This document shows, one piece after another, positions 34,302 through 42,301 of a stretch of DNA of 64,000 nt (positions are counted from its first letter, which is position 1; each line of letters begins with the position of its first letter). Location: NCBI RefSeq assembly GCF_027497215.1, contig NZ_CP114904.1, forward strand, positions 3,494,001-3,558,000. The letters run 5' to 3'. The notes under the pieces were generated by a model that saw only the letters and a list, made by a program, of their open reading frames with translations, was not told the origin of the DNA and made no database searches. The translations under genes and the position numbers were made by a program. The DNA comes from Micromonospora sp. WMMD812. GTDB lineage: Bacteria > Actinomycetota > Actinomycetes > Mycobacteriales > Micromonosporaceae.

Positions 34302-35237
34302 CTAACCGGTGATCGTCACCGGGACCGGCATGCCCTGCTGCACCTCGAGGACGGCCCGCTCGCCGAGCGGACGCGCGAGGTCCAGCGTGGCGGTGCGGCC
34401 CGCGCCGATCGCCGGACAGACCTGGTCGTCGCGGTTCCGGTGCTCGACGACGATGACGACGACGGCGTTCGCCGACTCGACGGCCTCGCCGGTGTAGTCG
34501 ACCCCGCACGGTTGGCTCGCCGGCCCGGGTGAGCCGGTGAACGCGACGGTCAGCCGCGTGCCGGGCCGGGTGATGGTGGCCGACTGGATGCCCAGCCCGC
34601 CGGGCGCGTGGTGGGGGTCCCAGGACGGCGGGGTGACGGTGACCGTGGCCGAGTCGGCGACGGCGACCCGGGTCAGCCGCACCGCGGTTTCCTCGAGGTC
34701 GTACTCCCAGGCCGGCACCGTCGCCGGACCGCGAGAGGTCTCGATGCGCACGGTGGTGGCGCGGGCCGCGGTGACCTTCATGGGTACGCAGCCCGGGCAC
34801 TCGCCGGCCCCGGCGGCCCGCAGCCGGTCGAGGGTCGCGGTGGCCGAGAGCAGCGGGACCTGCTTCGTCTCCCCGCTCACCCAGCGCACCTCGCCGGTCG
34901 GCCGGGGGGTGTCGGGCAGCGGCCCGGCGGCGACGACCTGGCCGGAGAGCAGTTTCAGCTTGTTGTCCTCGTGGGCGGGTTCCCAGTCGCCGAGCTGGCC
35001 GGTCAGCTCACCGACCGGCACGAACCGTGGGCTGTCGCCCGCCCCCGCGACCGCCGTGTCGTACCGGGCCAGCGCCTCCCGCGCCTGCTGGCGCAGCTGC
35101 TCGATGCTTTCCCCGACGGGAGCGCCGCCGATGGGAGTCTCCACCTCGGGACCGGCCGCCGGGCCGCAGCCGGCCAGCGCCACCGCCGCCGTCGCGCAGA
35201 CCAGCCACCGGCGTACGAGCCTTCCGCTGAGCGTCAT
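34302..35237 (-). CDS. Secreted lipoprotein, unknown function
   Basis: 311 residues. Lipobox VALAGCGP places the lipid Cys at ~24. The mature part has a helical N-terminal stretch (IEQLRQQAREALARYDTAV) and a beta-rich remainder with a CPGC pair and DQVCPAIGAG. I do not recognise a domain. The first ~38 codons and upstream region are part of the duplicated segment 35124-35337; the second copy at 36340-36440 is a broken version of this start (AGCGPAAGPEAETP). Confidence 0.75.
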   Translation of the reverse strand: MTLSGRLVRRWLVCATAAVALAGCGPAAGPEVETPIGGAPVGESIEQLRQQAREALARYDTAVAGAGDSPRFVPVGELTGQLGDWEPAHEDNKLKLLSGQVVAAGPLPDTPRPTGEVRWVSGETKQVPLLSATATLDRLRAAGAGECPGCVPMKVTAARATTVRIETSRGPATVPAWEYDLEETAVRLTRVAVADSATVTVTPPSWDPHHAPGGLGIQSATITRPGTRLTVAFTGSPGPASQPCGVDYTGEAVESANAVVVIVVEHRNRDDQVCPAIGAGRTATLDLARPLGERAVLEVQQGMPVPVTITG

Positions 35238-35337
35238 ACCCCTTGGACGTTCAGCGCCGCGCCCCGGTTGCCGACAGGTGGGCCCGCACCGTGCACTTCC
35301 ACGAGCGCGAAGTGCACGGTGCGGCCGGTCCCGCCGC
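35124..35337. repeat. Direct repeat copy A (about 210 bp)
   Basis: Aligns with 36340-36547. Contains the intact 5' end of the lipoprotein gene, the intergenic region, and a dead 3' fragment of the PPOX gene (minus-strand GRTVHFALVEV against GRTVHFALVAV). Shared blocks include the TCGGGACCGGCCGCCGG and CACGAGCGCGAAGTGCACGG stretches. Confidence 0.7.
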
Positions 35338-35345
35338 GCTCGAGG

Positions 35346-36230
35346 TCAGCCGGCGGCGCGCCAGCTGCTCGGAACGCCGTGCACGCCGATCGGGTGGGGC
35401 CGGCCGCCGGTCCGCGTCATCAGCCAGATCTGCGGATCGATCGCCGCGGAGTTCGGGTCCCCGGCCTCGGGGTCGTTCGGGCCGCGGCCATACGCCAACC
35501 AGCGCCCGTCCGGGGACCAGGTAGGGCTCAGCTCCGTGATGTCCGGCGTATCGGTGAGCCGCCTGGTGCTGCCGGTATCGGCATCGACGAGCCACAGGTC
35601 GCCGTCCGCTTGGACGGCAATGCTGCGGCCGTTGGGGTTCCAGTCGAGGTGCCAGGCCCCCGGCAGGTCGGTGAGTGTGCGCGAGCGGGAACCGTCCGTG
35701 CGATAGATCTGCACGCCAGCCATGGTCGCTGTCGCGAAACGTTTGCCGCCGGGAGCCCACGACGTTTGCAGGTCATTGAATTCGCTCTCGGTCGCGTTAC
35801 GCAACGAGGGACCGTCGCTGCTGGCGACGTAGATGTCGCCGCACGACTCGAAGCCGACCTGCGTGCCGTCCGGCGACCAGCGCGGGCTGGCCGGGGCGCA
35901 CGGCCCGTCGATCAGCCACCGGTCGTCCGAGCCGTCCTGCGCCGACATGGTGCGCACGCTGAATTGTGAGACGTAGGCGATCCGGGTGCCGTCCGGCGAG
36001 TAGTCGGGGTACACGAAGGCGCCAGGAGGCAGGCTGTAGACGTACATCGCCGTCCCGTCCGGTCGGACGCTGCGCAACTCTCCGTGAACGCCGGAGGTGC
36101 TGCCGACGGAGTGTGTGTAGAGGATCCGGCCGCCGGGCGTGGCGGTCGCAGCGTTGGCCACCGAGGTCGGCAGGGCGATCACCAACATGACGACCGTCCC
36201 CATGGTCATCCAGGTGCGGCGTCGGCGCAT
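35346..36230 (-). CDS. Secreted TolB-like beta-propeller protein
   Basis: 294 residues from ATG 36230 with AAGGAG 6 bp upstream. Signal peptide (MGTVVMLVIALPTSVANA). PD40/WD40-like repeats follow: YPDYSPDGTRIAYVS, SPRWSPDGTQVGFES, QTSWAPGGKRFATA, HLDWNPNGRSIAVQ, SPTWSPDGRWLAYG, i.e. five visible blades of the TolB-type propeller. Likely an extracytoplasmic binding protein; no Tol-Pal system exists in actinobacteria. It is flanked by a long direct repeat and appears inserted between the lipoprotein and PPOX genes. Confidence 0.85.
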   Translation of the reverse strand: MRRRRTWMTMGTVVMLVIALPTSVANAATATPGGRILYTHSVGSTSGVHGELRSVRPDGTAMYVYSLPPGAFVYPDYSPDGTRIAYVSQFSVRTMSAQDGSDDRWLIDGPCAPASPRWSPDGTQVGFESCGDIYVASSDGPSLRNATESEFNDLQTSWAPGGKRFATATMAGVQIYRTDGSRSRTLTDLPGAWHLDWNPNGRSIAVQADGDLWLVDADTGSTRRLTDTPDITELSPTWSPDGRWLAYGRGPNDPEAGDPNSAAIDPQIWLMTRTGGRPHPIGVHGVPSSWRAAG

Positions 36231-36339
36231 GGAGCGCTCCTTCCGTAGAAATCGACTCGTACCTGTCTCCGGATTGTTGTCGACTCGTACAAGCCGGAAA
36301 CTGACCTCAGCCGCGCCGGCGCGAGGCGTACGCAGCCCT

Positions 36340-36547
36340 GCCGCCGATGGGGTCTCCGCCTCGGGACCGGCCGCCGGACCGCAGCCGGCCAACATCGCTG
36401 CCGCACAGTCCGGTCACCGGCGGACGAGTCCTCCGCTGAGCGTCAGGCTCCTTGGACGTTCACGGCCGCCCCCTGGTCGCCGGCACGTCGACGCGAGCCG
36501 GCACCGCCACGAGCGCGAAGTGCACGGTGCGGCCGGTCCGGCCCCGG
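36340..36547. repeat. Direct repeat copy B (about 210 bp)
   Basis: Second copy of the duplication. Here the PPOX 3' end is intact and the lipoprotein start is broken: the minus strand keeps CGPAAGPEAETP but the signal-peptide region carries deletions and changes. Confidence 0.7.
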
Positions 36548-37272
36548 CCGAGCCGGTGGGTGAGCGGCACCACCACGCCGTGCAGCAGCGGGTACTTGCG
36601 GCGCAGCGCCCGCCGGGCCGTCGCGTACTCCTCGCCGCTGAGCGGGCGGGCCGTGGCCTGGACGGCCGGGCCGGTCGGCGTGCCGCGCCCGGTGGACGGG
36701 GCCACCTCGACGGCGGGGTTGTTGCGGATGCGCCGGGACTTCCACGCCCGCTCGTAGCTTCGCACGTACGCCTGTTCCCCCACGACGGCGATGCTCACCG
36801 GTGTGGCGACCGGGGTGCCGTCGCGGCGAAACGTGGTGAGCGCGACGGTCTTCTGCCGGATGAACGACGCCCACTGCGGCGACCCGGCCGGCTCGACCGG
36901 GCCGAGCACCCAGCCCAGCTCGCGCCAGCGCTCCACCAGCGCCACGGCGGCCAGTAGCGACGACACCCCGATGATCAGGGTCTGTCCGGCGCTGCCGCCG
37001 AGGTCGTGGTCGGCGACGTGCACGATCGTGTGCGCGACGCTGCCGACCAGGTAGCCGGCGAGGCCCACGGTGAACGCGTCGGCCCAGACGGTGGCCAACA
37101 GCAGGGTCGCCCCGATGCCGAGTTGGAACGAGCCGATGTCGTGCACGAAGTGCCGGTGCGGCGGGAAGTTGACGGCCTCGGCGAACGAGGCCGGTGCGAA
37201 CAGCGCCCACACCCCGACGGCGACGGCCGACAGGCCGAGCAGGACCGCGATGGTACGGATCATTCGTGTCAT
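36460..37272 (-). CDS. Membrane domain fused to F420-type PPOX oxidoreductase domain
   Basis: 270 residues. N-terminal ~130: four TM helices (TIAVLLGLSAVAVGVWALF, HDIGSFQLGIGATLLLATV, LAGYLVGSVAHTIVHVAD, LIIGVSSLLAAVALVERW), resembling DUF4383-type membrane modules. C-terminal ~135: split-barrel PPOX domain (FIRQKTVALTTFRRDGTPVA, TPVSIAVVGEQAYVRSYE, KSRRIRNNPAVEVAP), closest in pattern to the Rv2061-type F420-dependent family. The fusion puts a flavin/F420 barrel at the membrane. Substrate unknown. Confidence 0.8.
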   Translation of the reverse strand: MTRMIRTIAVLLGLSAVAVGVWALFAPASFAEAVNFPPHRHFVHDIGSFQLGIGATLLLATVWADAFTVGLAGYLVGSVAHTIVHVADHDLGGSAGQTLIIGVSSLLAAVALVERWRELGWVLGPVEPAGSPQWASFIRQKTVALTTFRRDGTPVATPVSIAVVGEQAYVRSYERAWKSRRIRNNPAVEVAPSTGRGTPTGPAVQATARPLSGEEYATARRALRRKYPLLHGVVVPLTHRLGRGRTGRTVHFALVAVPARVDVPATRGRP

Positions 37273-37381
37273 GCCAGCGGGACGCGGCGGCGTCCGGCCC
37301 TGTGACGGTCCGGGGCCGAATCCCGCCGCAGGTCACACCCGGGGCCTACCGTGAGGCGGACGACAGCCCGGAGGAGCAGTG

Positions 37382-37447
37382 ATGATCGACCTGTCCATCC
37401 AGGTCCGCGACGCGGTGCGGGCCTTGCCAGGAATGATCGGGGTGTGA
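37382..37447 (+). CDS. 21-codon upstream ORF before the VOC gene
   Basis: ATG 37382 is preceded by GGAGGAG at 37370-37376, the best ribosome site of this locus. It encodes MIDLSIQVRDAVRALPGMIG(V) and stops (TGA 37445-37447) two bases before the VOC ATG. The VOC gene itself has no separate ribosome site, so translation is probably coupled through this leader. Confidence 0.45.
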   Translation: MIDLSIQVRDAVRALPGMIGV

Positions 37448-37449
37448 CG

Positions 37450-37887
37450 ATGGAGCAGCGGATCAGCCTGGTCACCCTCGGCGTCGCCGACCTGCCCCGG
37501 TCCCGGGCGTTCTACGAACAGCTGGGCTGGCGCGGCCAGGAGGTCGAGGAGACGGTGTTCTTCCAGGCCGGCGGTCTGGCGCTGGTGCTGTGGGGGCGGG
37601 CCAAGCTGGCCGCGGACGCGGGCGTCGACGACGCGGGCGGCGACGGGTTCGGCGGGATGACACTGGCGCAGAACGTCCGGTCCCGCGGCGAGGTCGACGA
37701 GCTGATGGCAACGGCCGCCGCGGCCGGCGCGGCGGTCACGCAGCCGGCCCGAGAGACGTTCTACGGCGGCTACGCCGGCTGCTTCGCCGACCCGGACGGT
37801 CACGTCTGGGAGATCGCCTGGAATCCCGGCTTCCCGCTCGGCCCGGACGGCGCGCTGACCCTCCCCGACTTCGGCGCCACCGGCTGA
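37450..37887 (+). CDS. VOC-superfamily (glyoxalase/bleomycin-resistance-like) protein
   Basis: 145 residues. Two beta-alpha-beta-beta-beta modules: SLVTLGVADLPRSRAFYEQL and later TFYGGYAGCFADPDGHVWEI. The DPDGHVWEI motif supplies the conserved metal-ligand Glu. Related proteins are dioxygenases, glyoxalases or antibiotic-binding proteins; which applies is not evident. The start is fixed by the conserved MEQRISLVTLGV opening. Confidence 0.88.
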   Translation: MEQRISLVTLGVADLPRSRAFYEQLGWRGQEVEETVFFQAGGLALVLWGRAKLAADAGVDDAGGDGFGGMTLAQNVRSRGEVDELMATAAAAGAAVTQPARETFYGGYAGCFADPDGHVWEIAWNPGFPLGPDGALTLPDFGATG

Positions 37888-37993
37888 GCCCTGCCCAGCG
37901 GCCCGCGCGAGCGCACGACGCCGCAGGCCAGCCGCCGGCGTCCGGCGGAGCAGGCCGCTGCCCTGCGCGTCAACGCTCGGGCCGCGCCGAGGG

Positions 37994-39283
37994 CTACTCC
38001 GGGCGAGGGCATAGCAGCGGGTCCAACAGCGGCAGCTGGATCGGGTCGAGGCAGACGGTGAGCAGCCGCGCCTCCGGCGATGCGGGCGGCGTGGTCGGCG
38101 CGGGGGCCGCGGTCGGCGGTGGGCTGCTGGGGGCCGGCGGGGTGGTCGGAGTCGGCGTCGGGGCAGGGTGGGCCGGCGTCGTGCCGCCGGTGGGCGGTGC
38201 CGGTGCGGTGGTCGGGCCGGGCGCCGGGGCCACGCCGGGGCCGGACCCACCGCCCGCTCCCGGGGCCTGCGGGCGGCGGGTCGGCTCGGTGCGCGGGGTC
38301 GGCGCCGTCTCGGCCGGCCCGGTCGGCGCATCGCCGACGGTGGGCGGTGACACCGGGTCGCCGCCGGGCGGCGTCGCACCGGTGTCCGGCGCGGTCGGTG
38401 CGGCGGTGAGGGTGGGGATGACGGCTCCGATCGCCCAGGGCCCGTCGGTGTCCGCGGCGCCCGCTTCCACCTGGTAGCGCGGTCCGCTCTGCTCCGAGCC
38501 GATGGCGGTCGCGCTCAGCGTCGCGAATGCCATCGCGGCGGCGGCGGTGACGGCGACCGCGCGCCGCTCGGGACGTATCGCGGTCAGGGGCGCCTGGTGC
38601 GGGCCCGCCAGCGGCGGCGGGGGCGGCCGGTGGCGCTGGTGGGCCTCGGCGAGCGCGTCGAGTTCCGCGACGACGAAGGCGCGTTCCCCACGGTCGTGGG
38701 CGACGGCGAGGGTGAGGTAGAAGCGGGTGTTCGCGGCGGTCGTGGCCGGCACCAGCAGCCCGGCCAGCCGACCCGCCTCGCTGGTGTGCAGCAGGGTGAG
38801 CGGCACGTCGGGGTGGTGGGCGGGGCCGGTCAGGTCCGCGTACCGCCACTCGCGCCGGTGCTCGCGGCCGCCGAAGGCCACGCGGTGGTTGGTGACCACG
38901 GCCAGGCCGGCGTCGACGACCCGCAGTCCCCTGGGCAGCGCCCGGCCGGTCGCGTCGGGCGGCCCGACGGTGAGGTCGGGTGCGGGCAGTCCGGGTACGT
39001 GCCTGGCGACGGCCTCCACCAGTTCGACGTGGGGCAGGACCCGGTAGACGAGTTCGTCGTGGTCGAGTTCCACCGGAAGGCCGGTGCGGGGCTGGGTGGC
39101 GCCGAGGAAGCCGGCGGCCTCGATCCGCTGCCGCGCCAGCTCGTCGGCGCGCCGGCTCCAGGCTTCGACCTCGGCCCGGTGGGCGCCGCGCCGCCGCTCG
39201 TTCTCGCGTTCCGCCCAGGCGACCCGCCAGGCGGGAGGTCGCGCGGTCGCCGGTGCAGTGCTGCCGGGTGATGTGATGGTCAC
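37994..39283 (-). CDS. Hypothetical protein with TM helix and Pro-rich tail (paralogue 1)
   Basis: 429 residues. N-terminal charged coiled-coil segment (WAERENERRRGAHRAEVEAW), a beta-rich domain (~70-210: PAPDLTVGPP, GLRVVDAGLAVVTNHRVAFGG, LTLLHTSEAGRLAGLLVP), one TM helix (~250, RRAVAVTAAAAMAFATLSAT), and a ~130-residue Pro/Thr/Ala-rich tail ending in a Cys-containing segment. It is homologous to the gene at 40929-42083 over the N-terminal 270 residues. The beta domain, with its VxTxxRxxFGG pattern, resembles bacterial PH-like domains (inference). Function unknown. Confidence 0.75.
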   Translation of the reverse strand: MTITSPGSTAPATARPPAWRVAWAERENERRRGAHRAEVEAWSRRADELARQRIEAAGFLGATQPRTGLPVELDHDELVYRVLPHVELVEAVARHVPGLPAPDLTVGPPDATGRALPRGLRVVDAGLAVVTNHRVAFGGREHRREWRYADLTGPAHHPDVPLTLLHTSEAGRLAGLLVPATTAANTRFYLTLAVAHDRGERAFVVAELDALAEAHQRHRPPPPPLAGPHQAPLTAIRPERRAVAVTAAAAMAFATLSATAIGSEQSGPRYQVEAGAADTDGPWAIGAVIPTLTAAPTAPDTGATPPGGDPVSPPTVGDAPTGPAETAPTPRTEPTRRPQAPGAGGGSGPGVAPAPGPTTAPAPPTGGTTPAHPAPTPTPTTPPAPSSPPPTAAPAPTTPPASPEARLLTVCLDPIQLPLLDPLLCPRPE

Positions 39284-39403
39284 ACGCGGTACAACAGCTC
39301 GTGTTCGGGACAGGTCACGCGTCAGGGATCGATGCTTCCCTTTGTTCCCGATAAGAGAGAATTGGCCCGCACCGATGCCGGCCCCGTCCCCGGAAGTGGC
39401 CGA

Positions 39404-39910
39404 TCAGGAGATGACCCGATGGGGGTACGCCTCGACCTCCTGCGTCCAGTGCTCGGCGGCCAGCGCCAGCGCGTCGGCGGAGACGGTCAGCGGCAGGCGG
39501 TACACGGCGGTCAGCGGACGGCGCATCCACGGCGGCAACGACTCGTAGGAGAACTCGACGGTCAACTCCAGCCGCCGGCGGCGGATGACCTGGGTGCGGA
39601 ACGCCAGGTTCGGCTCGGTGAAACGCAGCAGGGCGGCCGGCGCTCCCGCGCCCGCGGCGCTCTCGGCCTGCCACCGCAGCCAGTCGGCGAGCATCCCCGC
39701 CTCGGTCACGGTCAGGCTCGGGTCGCAGTGCGACCAGGCCTGGCCGTCGGCGGTGCGGGCGTCCGCCTCGATGAGCAGCCAGTCGTCCCAGTCCGCCGCC
39801 TCCTCCGGATCGACCGGCGGCTCGACGCCCGGCTGGTAGCCGACCGGCCGGATCCTCAGCCGCGCACCGTCGTCGGAGCGTATCTCCATGCCGGTCATCA
39901 TCTCGGACAT
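39404..39910 (-). CDS. WapI-like immunity-family protein
   Basis: 168 residues, no signal peptide. Opens MSEMMTGMEIRSDDGARLRI and contains DWDDWLLIEADARTADG, LRFTEPNLAFRTQ and LTVEFSYESLPPW, a pattern seen in the WapI/Imm family of small soluble proteins. No polymorphic toxin gene is adjacent, so an immunity role is doubtful; orphan copies are common in actinomycetes. Confidence 0.6.
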   Translation of the reverse strand: MSEMMTGMEIRSDDGARLRIRPVGYQPGVEPPVDPEEAADWDDWLLIEADARTADGQAWSHCDPSLTVTEAGMLADWLRWQAESAAGAGAPAALLRFTEPNLAFRTQVIRRRRLELTVEFSYESLPPWMRRPLTAVYRLPLTVSADALALAAEHWTQEVEAYPHRVIS

Positions 39911-40049
39911 CAGCTACCAATTGGGTTGAAACCGGGTGATGATCGGATAGCTCACATCCAGCCCCTGACCTGCTCCGGGGTGGCGTTTCCGGGTCGACTG
40001 CGGGGAGACCCGGATGCCGGGCCGCTCGTGGAGCTGTCAGGCTAAGACA

Positions 40050-40634
40050 ATGATTGCCACCGATGCGCGCATTTTCGCGCCGATCGTTCCCGCGCTCCGG
40101 GTGGCCTCTCTCGGCGCACCCGTGCTGCTCCTGCTCTACGGGATCCTGCGGCTGCTCGACGGCCTGGACGGCGGCCACGGGCCGGGCTGGGCGTGGAACG
40201 TCGGCCACACACTCTTCTTCGCCTCGATCGCGCTCTTCGCCGTCCTGGCCGTGGGTCTGCGGCGGATGCTGCTGGCCGCCACACCCCGCCTGCGCGTCCT
40301 CACCGAGGTGGCCACGGCGGCGGCGCTGTCGGGGTCCGCGGCGTTCCTCTGGGTGATCCTGGGTGATCTCGTCGCCGGCCTGGCCGACGCGGCACCCCTG
40401 CCCGATCCGCTGCTCCTCGTCGGGCCGCTGCTGTTCCAGCTCGGCCTGCTGACGTTGCTCGTCCAGGCCGCCACCGTCCGGCCCCGCCGGCTGCCGCGCT
40501 GGGCGCCACCGGTGGTGCTGCTCGGCTTCGCCGCGATCGCGGTCAACCTCGACCTGCTGCCGATCGCGGGCGCGCTCATCTTCGCCGGGCTCCTGCCCCT
40601 GCGCGGCCACCCGCTCACTGACGACGGCCGCTGA
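40050..40634 (+). CDS. Six-helix membrane protein, unknown function
   Basis: 194 residues from ATG 40050; an in-frame ATG at 40014 lacks homology-like sequence. About six TM helices (VASLGAPVLLLLYGILRLL, HTLFFASIALFAVLAVGL, VATAAALSGSAAFLWVIL, LLLVGPLLFQLGLLTLLV, WAPPVVLLGFAAIAVNL, IAGALIFAGLLPL). No family recognised. Monocistronic. Confidence 0.7.
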   Translation: MIATDARIFAPIVPALRVASLGAPVLLLLYGILRLLDGLDGGHGPGWAWNVGHTLFFASIALFAVLAVGLRRMLLAATPRLRVLTEVATAAALSGSAAFLWVILGDLVAGLADAAPLPDPLLLVGPLLFQLGLLTLLVQAATVRPRRLPRWAPPVVLLGFAAIAVNLDLLPIAGALIFAGLLPLRGHPLTDDGR

Positions 40635-40928
40635 ACGCCGGGGCCAGTGGACGAGACAGCGGCCCGCGCACGGTGCGGGTCATTTCCTGGGTTGCGCACG
40701 GCGGAATTCACGCCAGCGCCCGGCTCGGGTGGGCATCCCGCATCGCACGTGGCGCCATGGTCCGGGCGGGCACCCGACGAGCGTGCGTGCGGGCCGCGGT
40801 CGGTGGCGACCGTAACCACTGCTCAACTTCGACAGCGACGCCCCGGCCGCTCACCCGCGCACAACGGGCGAGCGAGGCCGCCGGTCGGTGGCGGTCTCGG
40901 CCAGCTCGGCGGCGAGCCGGGCCGCCGG
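40635..40928. other. Intergenic region between convergent genes
   Basis: About 290 bp; no gene, strong hairpin or repeat recognised. Confidence 0.35.
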
Positions 40929-42083
40929 TCAGGTCCAGACGGTGCGGCGCACGCCGCTGTGCCCGGCGCAGGCGCTGCGCTGACCGCCGGTCAGGCTGAC
41001 CACGCCGTCGCGGCACTGCACCAGGTAGCCCCGACCGGCCCAGAACTCCTGGGCGCAGTCGAAGAAGTCGCAGACCTCGGCGGCGGGTTTGCGGACCCGG
41101 TAGCCGCCGCAGAAGTCGTACCCCATGGGGTTGACCGGCGCCCCGCAGCGCCGCTCGGCGCTCGGTGTCGGCGACGGCGTGGTGCGCTTGGGCTTCGGCT
41201 CGGTCGGCTTCGCCGTCGGGGCGGCCGGGACCGAGGCCGCCGGGCGGACCAGCGCCGGGACCGGACTGGCGCTCGGCGCGGGGGTGGCCGCGACGGCCCG
41301 CTCCCCCGCCGGGTCGGACGGGCTGGATTCGATGAGCGCGGCCGGCACCAGCAGGGCGATCGCCGCGGCGACCGCGACGGTCCGCCGGCCGCCGGGCACC
41401 AGCGCGGACAGCCGGGCCTGCCCCGGGGTGGCGACCGCCGGCCGGAACGGCTTGAGCTGGGCGTGTTCGGCGATCAGCTCGTCGAGCTGGGCGAGCACCG
41501 CCGGGCGCTGCTCGATGGCGTCGGCGAACGCCAGGGTCAGCGTGAACCGGAAGTCGGCCGCCGCGTCGACCGGCACCATCAGCCCGGAGGTGCGGCGCCG
41601 GTCCAACACCTGCATGAGGGTGACCGGCGCCGCCGGGTCGTGGGCGAGCCCGGTCATCTTCCCGTACGCCCAGTCGCGCCGGCCGCGCCCGCCGAGCAGC
41701 ACCAGGCGGCGGCTGGTGATCACGGCCATTCCCGCGTCGGTGACCCGGACCCCGTCCGGGCGGCGTGGACGCAGCGACGTCGCCGTCTCCGGCTGGACGG
41801 TCAGGTCCGGCGCGGGCAGCACCGCGGTGTGCCGGACCTCGACCAGTTGCGCGGCGGGCAGCACCCAGAGGACCACCTCGTCGGCGGCGAGTTCCAGCGG
41901 GAGACCGGCGCCGGCCGCCGCGGAGCCCTGGAAGTCGGCGGCGAGGGCCCGCAGCCGGCGCAGTTCGTCGTCGCGCCGCCGCCAGGCGGCCTCGGCGCTG
42001 CGGTACGTCCGGTGTCGGCGCTCGTTCTGCCGGTGCGCCCACCGGTACCGCCATGTGGAACCCGTCGAATCAGTCTTTGCCAC
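40929..42083 (-). CDS. Hypothetical protein with TM helix (paralogue 2)
   Basis: 384 residues from GTG 42083, AAGGAG 5 bp upstream. Same plan as the gene at 37994: charged N-terminal coiled coil (HRQNERRHRTYRSAEAAWRR), beta domain (LPAPDLTVQPE, GVRVTDAGMAVITSRRLVLL, GLMVPVDAAADFRFTLTLAF), TM helix (RRTVAVAAAIALLVPAALIE) and Pro/Ala linker. The C-terminus differs: ~90 residues with eight Cys (GAPVNPMGYDFCGG, EVCDFFDCAQEFW, GYLVQCRDG), probably a disulphide-bonded extracytoplasmic module. Shared core, swapped tails. Confidence 0.78.
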   Translation of the reverse strand: MAKTDSTGSTWRYRWAHRQNERRHRTYRSAEAAWRRRDDELRRLRALAADFQGSAAAGAGLPLELAADEVVLWVLPAAQLVEVRHTAVLPAPDLTVQPETATSLRPRRPDGVRVTDAGMAVITSRRLVLLGGRGRRDWAYGKMTGLAHDPAAPVTLMQVLDRRRTSGLMVPVDAAADFRFTLTLAFADAIEQRPAVLAQLDELIAEHAQLKPFRPAVATPGQARLSALVPGGRRTVAVAAAIALLVPAALIESSPSDPAGERAVAATPAPSASPVPALVRPAASVPAAPTAKPTEPKPKRTTPSPTPSAERRCGAPVNPMGYDFCGGYRVRKPAAEVCDFFDCAQEFWAGRGYLVQCRDGVVSLTGGQRSACAGHSGVRRTVWT

Positions 42084-42301
42084 GCCGACTCCTTCGCCGC
42101 GCAGGCCACCAACCGGGGTGTCACTCGGGACAACTGCGGCGGTGTGCGGCGCGGACACGCCGGCACCGGACGAATTGGCCAATCGGCGGAGCAAGTTGGA
42201 CGATAGGGCGGTATTGCCGCGTCGATTTCTGCCCCTCGGGCGTGTCGCGTCGCGCCCGCCGATCGACGGGCGATCCGGCGGGCGCGACGGGACGGGACGG
42301 G

